This document shows positions 46,261-54,457 of a stretch of DNA of 63,728 nt, piece by piece (position 1 is the first letter of the stretch; every line of letters starts with the position of its first letter). Location: NCBI GenBank assembly GCA_027449865.1, contig DAIDKV010000251.1, forward strand, positions 1 to 63,728. Reading direction: 5' to 3'. Below the pieces are notes generated by a model that was not told where the DNA came from, did not search any database, and worked only from the letters and a program-made list of their open reading frames with translations. Origin of the DNA: Planctomycetales bacterium (GTDB lineage Bacteria; Planctomycetota; Planctomycetia; Isosphaerales; Isosphaeraceae). Both the position numbers and the translations under genes were made by a program.

Positions 46261-47226
46261 TTATCCCGATTCCGATACCCCGCGAGGCTCGCCGAAGCAA
46301 CGTTGTTCGAACCAGCCGAGCGCCAGTACCAGCCAGGCGGCCACGACAAAAGGAGCCGTCAGCGCTGGGATTCCCAGGTAGGGGACCAGTTCGGTGAGCG
46401 GAACGGTCAGCAGCATCGCGAGCAAGGGCGCGACCAGCGACCTTCGCGAGAGGTAAAGCGCGATCGGCGCCAGCGTCGCGTTGTATCCATACAATCCCAG
46501 GGCGATGTTCTCGAAAATCGCGCGGTCGACCAGTCGTTCGGGGTCGATGGCCCTCGTGGTCTCGGTGGTGTGATGCCACGCCAGTAGCATCCCCACGATC
46601 GAGCCGGCCAGCACCCAGGCCGCATGCCGCCGGTCGCCGATGGCGATCCCGGCCAGGAACAGCAGCGCCGTCCAGAGGCTCCCCTGGAACATCACCTGGC
46701 CGACGCCGTGGGCCACAGCCGTGATCGCGAAGGGTAGCGGCGGGTCGGGGAGAAGCACCGGGTAGCCGACAACCGGCACGGCCTCCATCGCCCGGCCCAG
46801 GGCGTGGATCGCCCAGGTCGTGACGATGAACGCCGTCGTGTAGGTCGGGAACGGGACCACCCCGCGCAGGAGCCGGGTCAGCAGCGTCGCCACGACGCAG
46901 CCGGCCAGCAGGAGTGCCAGGCTCGCCGCTCCCGGCTGGAAGAAGAAAAGCGTGGCGATCCCGACGAGTGTGGCGTTGAACCCGTGAATCCCACCCGCGA
47001 CCTCGCCCGGGTCGAACCTCGCCAGCCGGGCCGTCGTGTACCCGAGCGCCGAGCCCACCAGGCCGCCGACGGCCATCAACGGCGAACTCACCGCGATCCC
47101 CAGCACGAAACACGCGCCAGCCAGGGCGTTCTCCTGGAAGAAGACCTGCCCGATCCCTCGAAGGATGGCCCGGGCGGGCTCCGGAATGGCGATCTCCGCG
47201 GCGGCAAGTTGCTCGGTCATGGTCAT
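46261..47226 (-). CDS. urea transporter (UT family) 2
   Basis: 321-aa second urea transporter with the same two-fold pattern: ILRGIGQVFFQENALAG, GGIHGFNATLVGIATLFFF, FPTYTTAFIVTTWAIHALG and then GVGQVMFQGSLWTALLF, GLYGYNATLAPIALYL, IPALTAPFVVAAWLVLALG. It diverges clearly from copy 1 although the core motifs are shared. The ATG at 47226 has GAGGA about 10 nt upstream. It lies 91 bp after the carbonic anhydrase gene on the same strand. Having two transporters in one urease locus suggests different affinities or expression conditions. Confidence 0.9.
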   Translation of the reverse strand: MTMTEQLAAAEIAIPEPARAILRGIGQVFFQENALAGACFVLGIAVSSPLMAVGGLVGSALGYTTARLARFDPGEVAGGIHGFNATLVGIATLFFFQPGAASLALLLAGCVVATLLTRLLRGVVPFPTYTTAFIVTTWAIHALGRAMEAVPVVGYPVLLPDPPLPFAITAVAHGVGQVMFQGSLWTALLFLAGIAIGDRRHAAWVLAGSIVGMLLAWHHTTETTRAIDPERLVDRAIFENIALGLYGYNATLAPIALYLSRRSLVAPLLAMLLTVPLTELVPYLGIPALTAPFVVAAWLVLALGWFEQRCFGEPRGVSESG

Positions 47227-47317
47227 CGAATATCCTCGCTCCTCGCCGCGCGAGACCCGCCCGGGACTTGCGATCGAACCGACATTCAAGAATCGGAGAG
47301 CCGATCGGCGCAAGCCA

Positions 47318-48028
47318 TCAGGAAAGGAGATCGACCCGGCCGGACTTCAACTCGTAGACCGCCCCGACGACCTTCAACGTCCCGGAGGCGACGGCCCTGG
47401 AGAGGATCGGGGCGAGGCCGGAGATGGTGTCGACGCACTTCCGAACATTGGCCCGGATGGTGTTCTCGAGCCGGTCGCCGGGGAGACCGGCCGCCGCGGT
47501 GACCGCGGGTTTGATCACCTCGACGAGTCCGCCGATCGAACCGGGCAAGGCGTCGTTCGAGTCGATGTGGGCCATCGCCGCCTTGACGGCCCCGCACTGG
47601 CTGTGGCCGACGACCATGATCAGGCGGCAGCCAAGCTCGGCGACGGCGTACTCGACGCTTCCCTTCACGACCGGCCCGGCGCCGGTGACGATATTTCCGG
47701 CGACGCGGACCACGAAGAGATCGCCGATCCCCTGGTCGAAGATCAGCTCGGGGGCCACTCGCGAGTCGGCGCACGCGACGATGACCGCGCTCGGGGCCTG
47801 ACCCTCGGCAAGACTCGCGAAATCCTGGGGTCTCCGCCGGGTCAGCAGCGAGGTCTGCCCGGCCATGAACCGCCGGTTGCCTTCCAGGAGCCTGGCGAGC
47901 ACGGCGTCCGGATCGCGCGGCGGATCTTCCGCGCCTCGCGCCCCGGTCTTCGCGGTCGCCGCCAGACCGGCGGCCAACCCGGCGGCGCGGAGGAGTTCGC
48001 GACGAGACGAACGATTCGAGGATCGCAT
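47318..48028 (-). CDS. Tat-exported beta carbonic anhydrase
   Basis: 236-aa beta-class carbonic anhydrase. Zinc ligands are visible in VACADSRVAPE (Cys, with its Asp-Arg dyad) and VVGHSQCGAVKAA (His and Cys). The N-terminus MRSSNRSSRRELLRAAGLAAG with the twin-Arg motif and hydrophobic stretch marks Tat export, so the enzyme works in the periplasm rather than in the cytoplasm with urease. The ATG at 48028 has GGGAGG at 10 nt. Located between urea transporter 2 and a porin, it probably hydrates CO2 that leaves the cell after urea hydrolysis, buffering the released ammonia as bicarbonate (inference). Confidence 0.92.
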   Translation of the reverse strand: MRSSNRSSRRELLRAAGLAAGLAATAKTGARGAEDPPRDPDAVLARLLEGNRRFMAGQTSLLTRRRPQDFASLAEGQAPSAVIVACADSRVAPELIFDQGIGDLFVVRVAGNIVTGAGPVVKGSVEYAVAELGCRLIMVVGHSQCGAVKAAMAHIDSNDALPGSIGGLVEVIKPAVTAAAGLPGDRLENTIRANVRKCVDTISGLAPILSRAVASGTLKVVGAVYELKSGRVDLLS

Positions 48029-48275
48029 GAACCGGTACCCTCCCGCGGCCGATCCGATCACTGCCGGGTGCAATGGCGCCCCGATCGGCGGCCATCCCTA
48101 TCGGAGAAAAGTCCCGGGCATCCCACGCGGCCCGGCACGGGCGACAGGCCATCCGCCTCCCTCCCGGCTGAACATAGGCGGCGGCCGTCTCCGAGACAAG
48201 TGCCTCCCGGGAAAATTGGAGAATCCGTCTCATTTGACCAGGCCCGACCCGGGACTCTTCGTCCGTCAGGGATCC

Positions 48276-49973
48276 TCAGAACCAGAGCTGGCACCTCAGC
48301 CAGAGCATGTCGGCCGACTTCTGGAAATCCCCGGGCCGAACAAGGACCGGATCGCCGAACGCGCCGTGGAGCCAGAAGATGTACATCTTGAAGTGCTCGT
48401 TCCAGTACCAATTCATGCCGATCTCGGTCGTGACGGCCGAGCTGGACCAGAGGCTCGGGTTGGCGAAGCCGGCGGTGAAGACATCCTGACCGACGCCGAG
48501 TCTGCTGATCCGAGTGACGGCCTCCCAGGCGCCCAGGCCGCGGACCTGGCCCGGCCCCGTTGGGAAGAGCGGTCGACGCGGCCGGAGCATTGTCCGGCTT
48601 TCGACGTGCTCGCCGGTCAGGAAGTAGGCGGTGGTGACGTAGTAGCCTGAGATCGGCACGGGCGTGGATCGGTGGGTGGGGGTCGCGTAGCTGTTATACC
48701 CGTACTGCCACTCGCCAAGCAGCGAGAGGCCCCGGAAGAAGTAGGCCCCGTGTACCGAGGCCAGCAGCCGGTCGCCTCGCTCGATCACGTCGGGGTTGAG
48801 GGTCAGGTACGGCAGGCTGGCGACGCTGGGCAGTGCGGCATCTGGCGAGACGGCCCCGATCCGGAGCGATCGTGGCACGGGGGCCTGGTCCTGATTGCCG
48901 TAATCGATCGAACTACCAACGTTCAGATATTTCAGGAACCAGAGAGATTCCGAGTTCTGGAATGGCCTGGCGTTGATGTAGGCGATGAAGTCCTTGCCGT
49001 TGTTGAGGCTATGGAACGAGTTGCGCGAGCCGTTGAAGATGCCGGCCGCGTAGTCGAGTCGATTGTCGAGAAGATATCCCCAGCCCATCAGGCCGATCTG
49101 CCGGTTCAGGCCGAGGTTGGTCGTGAAGAGCGACCGTTCCGGTGTCGGAAGCCACATCGGACGGATGGCGAACTGGTCGTAGGTCAGGGGCGTCATGAAG
49201 CGGCCGAAGCGAACCTGGAACCGATTGTCGAGGTTGAGATTCAGAAACGCGTCGAGCAGGTCGAGGCTGTTCAGCCCCCGATTGACCGAGAAGACGTATT
49301 CGATCGGTTTGGTGATCCGGCCGTTGAAGAAGATTCGCTGCCGCGGGAAGAAGAAGCCGTCGGCCGGGGGAGCCTGGGGGCTGTTGGACCAGGCGCGGCC
49401 CTCGACCTGTTCAAGCACGTGCATCTGGAGCCGGAACTCTTCATCGTCGGTCTGGAGCTGAAAGCCGGGACCGAAGTTCACCTGCAGCGGGCGCTTCGGC
49501 GGGGCGTTGATGTTTGAGAGGCGGAAATGGGGATCGGAGACAGCCGGTTCCGGGTCGAAACTATAGTAATCCGGGATCGGTGATCCGAGGTCGGGCTCCC
49601 CGCCGCCGTCCCGGGTCGGGAGCGGCTCGACCGCCGTCTCGACCGCCGGTTCGCTCGCTGGCCCCTCGCGCCGGGGCCCCTCGCTCACCCGCTTCTCCAG
49701 CTCCGCGTATCGGCCGAGGAGCTGGCGCATCTGTTCATCATGCTCCCGTGTGTTCCTCTCCAGTTGCTCGGCGAGCTTCCTGTTTGTCTCCTCCATCTTC
49801 CGCAGACGCTCGGCGAGCTGCTCGACAGACGGGGCGGGCGCGGAGGCGGTCCGCGCCACCGATGGCGCCGGGGGAATCTCGTCTCCCCGGGCCAGATCGA
49901 TGCGGACAGCCACGGCCGCCAGGCCCCACAGGAGGATGCCGATCCGCCCTTTCCCACAGGTTCTGGTCGGCAT
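48276..49973 (-). CDS. OprO/OprP-like porin
   Basis: 565-aa outer-membrane porin. A signal peptide (IGILLWGLAAVAVRIDLARGDE) precedes a heptad-like coiled coil (VEQLAERLRKMEETNRKLAE...), a Pro/Glu linker, and a barrel with FGPGFQLQTDDEEFRLQM, FNGRITKPIEYVFSVNRGLN and RFGRFMTPLTYDQFAI, ending in an aromatic Trp-Phe. Two starts are possible: ATG 49973 (used) and ATG 49997; neither has a clear ribosome binding site. It resembles the 40316-42151 porin in build. It heads the operon with carbonic anhydrase and urea transporter 2, divergent from ureFGD. Confidence 0.85.
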   Translation of the reverse strand: MPTRTCGKGRIGILLWGLAAVAVRIDLARGDEIPPAPSVARTASAPAPSVEQLAERLRKMEETNRKLAEQLERNTREHDEQMRQLLGRYAELEKRVSEGPRREGPASEPAVETAVEPLPTRDGGGEPDLGSPIPDYYSFDPEPAVSDPHFRLSNINAPPKRPLQVNFGPGFQLQTDDEEFRLQMHVLEQVEGRAWSNSPQAPPADGFFFPRQRIFFNGRITKPIEYVFSVNRGLNSLDLLDAFLNLNLDNRFQVRFGRFMTPLTYDQFAIRPMWLPTPERSLFTTNLGLNRQIGLMGWGYLLDNRLDYAAGIFNGSRNSFHSLNNGKDFIAYINARPFQNSESLWFLKYLNVGSSIDYGNQDQAPVPRSLRIGAVSPDAALPSVASLPYLTLNPDVIERGDRLLASVHGAYFFRGLSLLGEWQYGYNSYATPTHRSTPVPISGYYVTTAYFLTGEHVESRTMLRPRRPLFPTGPGQVRGLGAWEAVTRISRLGVGQDVFTAGFANPSLWSSSAVTTEIGMNWYWNEHFKMYIFWLHGAFGDPVLVRPGDFQKSADMLWLRCQLWF

Positions 49974-50442
49974 GCGGGTCTCTACCCCGGGCCTCATGGT
50001 CGGGTTGTCTCAGGCAGTCGAGCCATTGATGTGCGCTCGAGGGTCCAACGTCGGCCCCGAGAACGGCCCGAATCGCCTGGATTTCGAAGCGGTCCGAGCC
50101 CGTCGTCGTTTTCGAACCGGGATCAAACTCGGCGAGCCACGAGTCGGTGGCGCACTCGCGAACGGAGCCGAAGGGAGTCTGTTTCGACCAGGGACAGGCC
50201 TCCTGACCTGCCCGGCGCGGAAGTTCTGCCTTTACCCGTTTCGTGGATTTCGTCATTCTTGTGGGGACAACTTGAGTGATCTCCCGAAAGGCCCCGGCGT
50301 GGCGGCGGTCGCGGAGGATTCGGAGGGAGACATCGGTCCCGTTTGAGGCCGCGAGTCTGTCTTTTCATCGACGCGAAGAACGGCGGCCGAGCCCGGACGC
50401 GCGGGCCTCGAACATTCCACGATTTCCGGTCAGAAAGCGAGC
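49974..50442. promoter_or_regulatory. divergent promoter region 2 of the urea locus
   Basis: 469 bp between the porin operon (minus) and ureFGD (plus). The 13-mer GAAGCGGTCCGAG at 50086-50098 also occurs in divergent region 1 at 42482-42494, but here its dyad partner CTCGGACC is absent. Otherwise I see no near-consensus promoter and no convincing gene; open frames through it look like GC-rich noise. Confidence 0.4.
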
Positions 50443-51129
50443 ATGAATCTCCGACTGCTTCAGATGAGCGACTCGGCGGTGCCGATCGGGGGTTATACCC
50501 ATTCGTGGGGTCTGGAGGCGGCGATCGCCGCCGACCTGGCACGCGACGCGGCCTCGCTGGAAAAATGGGTTCGGGCCTGGATGTTCCATGCCCTCGGCCC
50601 GCTGGAAGGCGTGATTGTGGCCTCGACGTGTCGAGCCGCGGCCGACGGTGACTGGCCGACGGTCGGTCGAGCGAACGCCATCCTGACCGCGTCGATCGTC
50701 CCGCCCTCGATCCGGGCGGCGAGCCGCGAGATGGGGGAGCAATTGCTTTCACTGGCCTCGACCTGGGTCTGGAGTCGGGAGGGTCTCAACCGGTTCGAGG
50801 CAGGCGCCCCACACGGCCGCGAGTGGGGACGGTGGAATCACGCAACCGTCTTCGGTATGCTCGGGGCCATCGCGGGCGGTTCCCCCCACGAGACCCTTCT
50901 GGCCTATTTTCATCAGGCCGTCGTCGGTCTCATCGGCGCTGGGGTCCGGGCGATTCCCGTGGGCCACACACATGGCCAGCAGATCCTGGCGTACTTGCAC
51001 GAGGAGATCGTCGGCCTGGTCGCAAGCCTGGCCGATCGACCGCTGGACTCCGCAGGCGCCGGCTGCCCGTTTTACGAGGTGCTCTGCGATGAACAAACTC
51101 GACTGTACTCTCGCCTGTTCCGATCCTGA
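50443..51129 (+). CDS. ureF: urease accessory protein UreF
   Basis: 228-aa accessory protein, mostly helical, with the family blocks [24 protein letters not shown]-rich [14 protein letters not shown] and the [16 protein letters not shown] motif. UreF bridges the urease apoenzyme-UreD complex and UreG, gating GTP hydrolysis during nickel insertion. The ATG at 50443 has only a weak GAAAGCGAG upstream. Its end overlaps the UreG start by 41 nt, giving tight translational coupling. Length is normal. Confidence 0.93.
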   Translation: MNLRLLQMSDSAVPIGGYTHSWGLEAAIAADLARDAASLEKWVRAWMFHALGPLEGVIVASTCRAAADGDWPTVGRANAILTASIVPPSIRAASREMGEQLLSLASTWVWSREGLNRFEAGAPHGREWGRWNHATVFGMLGAIAGGSPHETLLAYFHQAVVGLIGAGVRAIPVGHTHGQQILAYLHEEIVGLVASLADRPLDSAGAGCPFYEVLCDEQTRLYSRLFRS

Positions 51130-51889
51130 AGCCCGGCTGGAGCCGTTCCGCCGCGCCGGCCGTCGATTTTTCCGCCTGCCGCACCCGTGTCACAAGGGAA
51201 ACCAGCCACACGAGCACCCCCACGACGCCGACTATCTGGGTGCGCCCGGTCCGGCCCGGTTCGCTGGCCCCCGCCGCAAGACCTTCACCCTGGGGATCGC
51301 CGGGCCGGTCGGCTCGGGCAAGACGGCGCTGGTGGAGCGACTCTGTCGTGAGCTCTGGCCGGAAATCAATCTAGCGGTCATCACCAACGACATCTACACA
51401 CACGAGGACGCCCAGTTCCTCTCGCGCCGCGAAGTCTTGCCGCTGGAACGCATCGTGGGCGTGCAGACCGGCGGCTGCCCGCACACCGCGATCCGCGACG
51501 ATGCCAGCGGCAACCTCAGTGCCATTGCCAATTTCGAGCGGCAGTTTCCCGACCTCGAAATGATCATCGTCGAGTCGGGCGGAGACAACCTCACGGCGGT
51601 CTTCTCTCGAGAACTCGCCGATGTTTTTATCTTCATCATCGACGTCGCCGAGGGTGACAAGATCCCCCGCAAGGGCGGCCCCGTTATCTGCACCAGCGAC
51701 CTGCTGGTGATCAACAAGATCGACCTGGCCCCGCTGGTCGGCGCCGACCTTGAGGTCATGAAGCGAGACAGCCTCCGAATGAGAGGTGATCGGCCGTTCC
51801 ACCTGATTAGCCTCCGGCAGGGTGACGGCGTGGAGGACGTGGTTCGATGGGTTCGCGAGCAGTTCGCATCACGAGTGAAGACTTCCTGA
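51089..51889 (+). CDS. ureG: urease accessory GTPase UreG with His-rich N-terminus
   Basis: 266-aa SIMIBI-class GTPase that drives nickel insertion. Core: [17 protein letters not shown] (P-loop), [13 protein letters not shown], the metal site CPH in [23 protein letters not shown], and [10 protein letters not shown]. Usual UreG length is about 205 aa; the first 60 residues are extra and carry [15 protein letters not shown], a run of His and Cys that could bind nickel. The ATG at 51089 has GAGG about 9 nt upstream and gives the long form; no start inside the extension has a better site. UreE, the usual nickel donor, is not encoded in the locus, which makes the extension likely to serve that role. 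Confidence 0.9.
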   Translation: MNKLDCTLACSDPEARLEPFRRAGRRFFRLPHPCHKGNQPHEHPHDADYLGAPGPARFAGPRRKTFTLGIAGPVGSGKTALVERLCRELWPEINLAVITNDIYTHEDAQFLSRREVLPLERIVGVQTGGCPHTAIRDDASGNLSAIANFERQFPDLEMIIVESGGDNLTAVFSRELADVFIFIIDVAEGDKIPRKGGPVICTSDLLVINKIDLAPLVGADLEVMKRDSLRMRGDRPFHLISLRQGDGVEDVVRWVREQFASRVKTS

Positions 51890-52806
51890 TTCCGCCCGAA
51901 TTTCGGGACTATCGCCTGGCCGAACGGTCGACCGGACAGATCGGCGGTGTCCGTCTGGGTCTGGTCAGGTCGGCCGGGCGGACCGTGTTCGCCGACTGCT
52001 ACCAGCAGGTTCCCCTCCGTGTCATGCCGCCGTTCCATTTCAGCGGCGAGCCGGCCGTCTTGCTTTATCTGATCAACCCGACGGCCGGCCTCCTGGACGG
52101 AGATGGCCACCTGGTCGAGATCGAGGCCGGCTCCGGAACCTGCGCCGTGGTCACAGGCCAGTCGGCCGCTCGGGTTCATCCGGCGGTCTCCAGCTTCGCC
52201 ACTCAGCAATGGCGAATCCGGGTCGCCGCGGGCGCCCGGTTGGTCGTGCTGCCCGGCCCCAACATCCCGTTCAAGGGCTGCCGTTTTCATCAACGCGTGA
52301 ATATCGAACTGGAAGGGGATGCCCGCCTCATCTGGGGAGACATCTGGACCCCAGGTCGTTACGAGCGGCGCGGCGACCTGGCCGAACACTACCGGTTCGA
52401 GCGGATCGTCCAGGAGCTTGAGATCCGGCGCGATGGCGAGCTGATCTACCGCGACCGATTCGATTGGAACGGGCCCTGGGATCGCGAGACCGCACGTTGG
52501 TACGTCGGGGGGACACCGGACGCCGGCACCGCCTCGCTTTTTGTCACCGGAACGCTGCCCCGCGACGGAGACGCCGCCGAGCCTGAGCACGGATACCAGG
52601 CTCCCGCGCTTCGCAGATCGATCCTGGCGCTCGCCCAGGGCGATACCCTCGTTCGATGGTGCGGGCCGACGCCGGAGCTTGTGCCGGCCGTTGTCCGAGA
52701 GGCGCTCGGCCTCGCCGCTGGCTGGCCCCCGGAGTTCTCGCCGCGTCCCTGGCTCATCGGTGGCCATCACCTCAATCCAAGCCACTGGTTCTCGACACCT
52801 GGCTAG
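51847..52806 (+). CDS. ureD: urease accessory protein UreD (UreH)
   Basis: 319-aa accessory protein that binds apo-urease and forms the nickel tunnel with UreF and UreG. It shows the family blocks [71 protein letters not shown] and [14 protein letters not shown]. Its start overlaps ureG by 43 nt, so ureF, ureG and ureD form one coupled unit. Length is normal. The position of ureD last, rather than before ureA, differs from the classical order. Confidence 0.92.
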   Translation: MGSRAVRITSEDFLIPPEFRDYRLAERSTGQIGGVRLGLVRSAGRTVFADCYQQVPLRVMPPFHFSGEPAVLLYLINPTAGLLDGDGHLVEIEAGSGTCAVVTGQSAARVHPAVSSFATQQWRIRVAAGARLVVLPGPNIPFKGCRFHQRVNIELEGDARLIWGDIWTPGRYERRGDLAEHYRFERIVQELEIRRDGELIYRDRFDWNGPWDRETARWYVGGTPDAGTASLFVTGTLPRDGDAAEPEHGYQAPALRRSILALAQGDTLVRWCGPTPELVPAVVREALGLAAGWPPEFSPRPWLIGGHHLNPSHWFSTPG

Positions 52807-52980
52807 CCGCCCAGGCGTCGAGGAGCGGCCGTGGAGACTCGCGGAAGCCCATTTCCCCCCCAAACACGCTGGCTCATCGCACGGACCGGGCCGGCGGCTC
52901 CACGGAATTCTCAGAATGTGGTCCCCCGAGTTATCGCTTCCCTCGCGTTTTGAAGCGGAGATCGCTCGATTTCGGTGGGA

Positions 52981-53009
52981 TTGACGCCACCTCGACTGCC
53001 GATTAAGCT
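52981..53009 (+). promoter_or_regulatory. candidate rpsR promoter
   Basis: TTGACG at 52981-52986 and TAAGCT at 53004-53009 are spaced by 17 nt and lie about 105 bp upstream of rpsR. Apart from this, the 307-bp gap 52807-53113 after ureD shows no gene and no strong hairpin. Confidence 0.45.
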
Positions 53010-53113
53010 TGAGGTTTCGCGTCTTCCGAAGGTGGCGCCCGCGTCGTCGACGGAGATGCTCCCTCCCCGCGCGAGGATACTCGAACGCTACTGTCATTGA
53101 GGAAGATGGATTC

Positions 53114-53356
53114 ATGCCGCGTAAGAAGTTCGGACGCAACCGCAAGAATCGCTGCCGGTTCTGCACACCTGAGGGATGCCCTCGCCCGGCGTACGTGGAC
53201 TACAAGGACGTCGGCTTGCTAAAGAAGCTCTGCACCAATCAAAACAAGATGTTTTCCCGCAAGCGCAGCGGAAGCTGCGCGGCCTTCCAGCGTGCGGCCA
53301 GCGCGGCGGTGAAGCGCGCCCGGTTCATGGCCCTGATGCCGTACGTCGGTGAGTGA
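53114..53356 (+). CDS. rpsR: ribosomal protein bS18
   Basis: 80-aa bS18 of the small ribosomal subunit. It begins MPRKKFGRNRKNRCRFC and continues through YVDYKDVGLLKKLCTNQNKMFSRKRSG to the basic helix AASAAVKRARFMALMPY. Three cysteines in CRFCTPEGC, with a fourth further on, suggest a zinc-binding (C+) form. The ATG has GAGGAAG about 9 nt upstream; an upstream frame extension adds an Arg-rich tail unlike bS18. Usual neighbours rpsF, ssb and rplI are absent here; the gene stands alone between ureD and an Rpn-type gene, with its own promoter and terminator. Confidence 0.93.
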   Translation: MPRKKFGRNRKNRCRFCTPEGCPRPAYVDYKDVGLLKKLCTNQNKMFSRKRSGSCAAFQRAASAAVKRARFMALMPYVGE

Positions 53357-53396
53357 GTCCGCCGGCTTCGCGCATCCGACCCGTTCGATCGACCCC

Positions 53397-53424
53397 GCGC
53401 GGGCGTCCCGATGACGCCCCGCGC
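53397..53424 (+). terminator. GC-rich hairpin after rpsR
   Basis: GCGCGGGCGTC (53397-53407) pairs with GACGCCCCGCGC (53413-53424) with one bulged C around a 5-nt loop, about 40 bp after the rpsR stop. No T-run follows. Confidence 0.5.
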
Positions 53425-53489
53425 CGAGGGTCGGGCCCATTGCCTCGATGATCCAGGGGCCTGAGTCACGTTCGAGGGAAGGTCGTCGG

Positions 53490-54449
53490 ATGGCCAAACC
53501 CTACGACGCCACGACCCGGCAACTGATCGAAATGGATCCGGTCGCCTGGTTGGAGTCGTTCGGCATCCCGGTGCCGGATCCGTCGCAGGTCCGGGTCGTC
53601 GATTCGAACCTCGCGACCATCCTGCCCGAGGCCGACCGCGTGATCCGGGTCGAGGGAGCTGCTCCCTGGATCGAGCAGTTTGAGCTCCAGGCCGGTCGGG
53701 ACCTCCAGCTCTCCGATCGCGCGCACCTCTACAGCGTGGTGCTGGGCTGGCGCTACGAGATCCCGGTCCGGACGACTCTGATCCTGCTGCGCCCCCAGGC
53801 CGACGGCCCCGAGCTGACCGGCCTGCTGGAGAAAAGAGATCGCGACGGGGCGGTCTACGACGTGTTCCGGTATGATGTGGTGAGGGTCTGGGAGCTCCCG
53901 CCGGAGCGGTTCCTCCGCGCCGGGCTGCCAGTCCTGCCGCTGGCCCCGGTCGCGAAGATCGACCCGGATCGGCTCCGCGAGGTTCTGGCGACCGTCGCCG
54001 GGAGGCTCCGCCACGAGGCAACCCCCGACCAGGCCCTGACCCTCTGGCGCGCGACCACGATTCTCCTGAGTCTCCGCTATACGAAGGAGCAGGTTCAGGC
54101 CATCGTTAAGGAGGTCTCGAGCATGTCGATGGGAATCCGCGGGATCGAGGAATCCTGGCTCTTCCAGGAGTATTTTCAGAAGGGCCTTGCCGAGGGGAAG
54201 GCGGAAGGCCTCGCCGAGGGTGAGGCCAGGGGCCTCGCCGAGGGTGAGGCCAGAGGACGGGCCGAGGCGCTCGCCATCTCTCTCGACCACTGGCGCAAGC
54301 ACCTGCTCCTCATCGGCCGGCGCCTGCTCGGCGAGCCGAGCGAGGCGATTGAGGCGGCCATCCACCAGATCGACGATCCCGAACGCCTCGACACGCTGGT
54401 GGAGCGCGCCTTGCACGTCTCGACCTGGGAGGAACTCCTCAACTCCTGA
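53490..54449 (+). CDS. Rpn/DUF4351-like PD-(D/E)XK nuclease
   Basis: 319-aa protein of the Rpn family (recombination-promoting nuclease, formerly transposase_31). An N-terminal nuclease-like fold (YDATTRQLIEMDPVAWLESFG, then strands RYEIPVRTTLILLRPQAD) is followed by a helical region and a variable C-terminal stretch of GLAEGEAR-type repeats near 231-262, a hallmark of this family. The ATG at 53490 has GAGGGAAGG at about 8 nt. Rpn proteins degrade DNA, often with no known physiological role, and are multicopy in planctomycetes. It stands apart from any operon here. Confidence 0.82.
   Translation: MAKPYDATTRQLIEMDPVAWLESFGIPVPDPSQVRVVDSNLATILPEADRVIRVEGAAPWIEQFELQAGRDLQLSDRAHLYSVVLGWRYEIPVRTTLILLRPQADGPELTGLLEKRDRDGAVYDVFRYDVVRVWELPPERFLRAGLPVLPLAPVAKIDPDRLREVLATVAGRLRHEATPDQALTLWRATTILLSLRYTKEQVQAIVKEVSSMSMGIRGIEESWLFQEYFQKGLAEGKAEGLAEGEARGLAEGEARGRAEALAISLDHWRKHLLLIGRRLLGEPSEAIEAAIHQIDDPERLDTLVERALHVSTWEELLNS
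54207..54254 (+). repeat. 24-bp tandem repeat within Rpn-type gene
   Basis: Two copies of a 24-bp unit (GGCCTCGCCGAGGGTGAGGC plus 4 nt), at 54207-54230 and 54231-54254, match at 23/24 positions and encode GLAEGEAR twice. A degenerate third copy precedes them. Slippage here would lengthen or shorten the protein without a frameshift. Confidence 0.7.
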
Positions 54450-54457
54450 CGCGGCGA

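Noticed and set aside
50343-50651. 102-codon plus-strand frame across the ureF start
   Set aside because: It overlaps ureF in another frame and has no domain.
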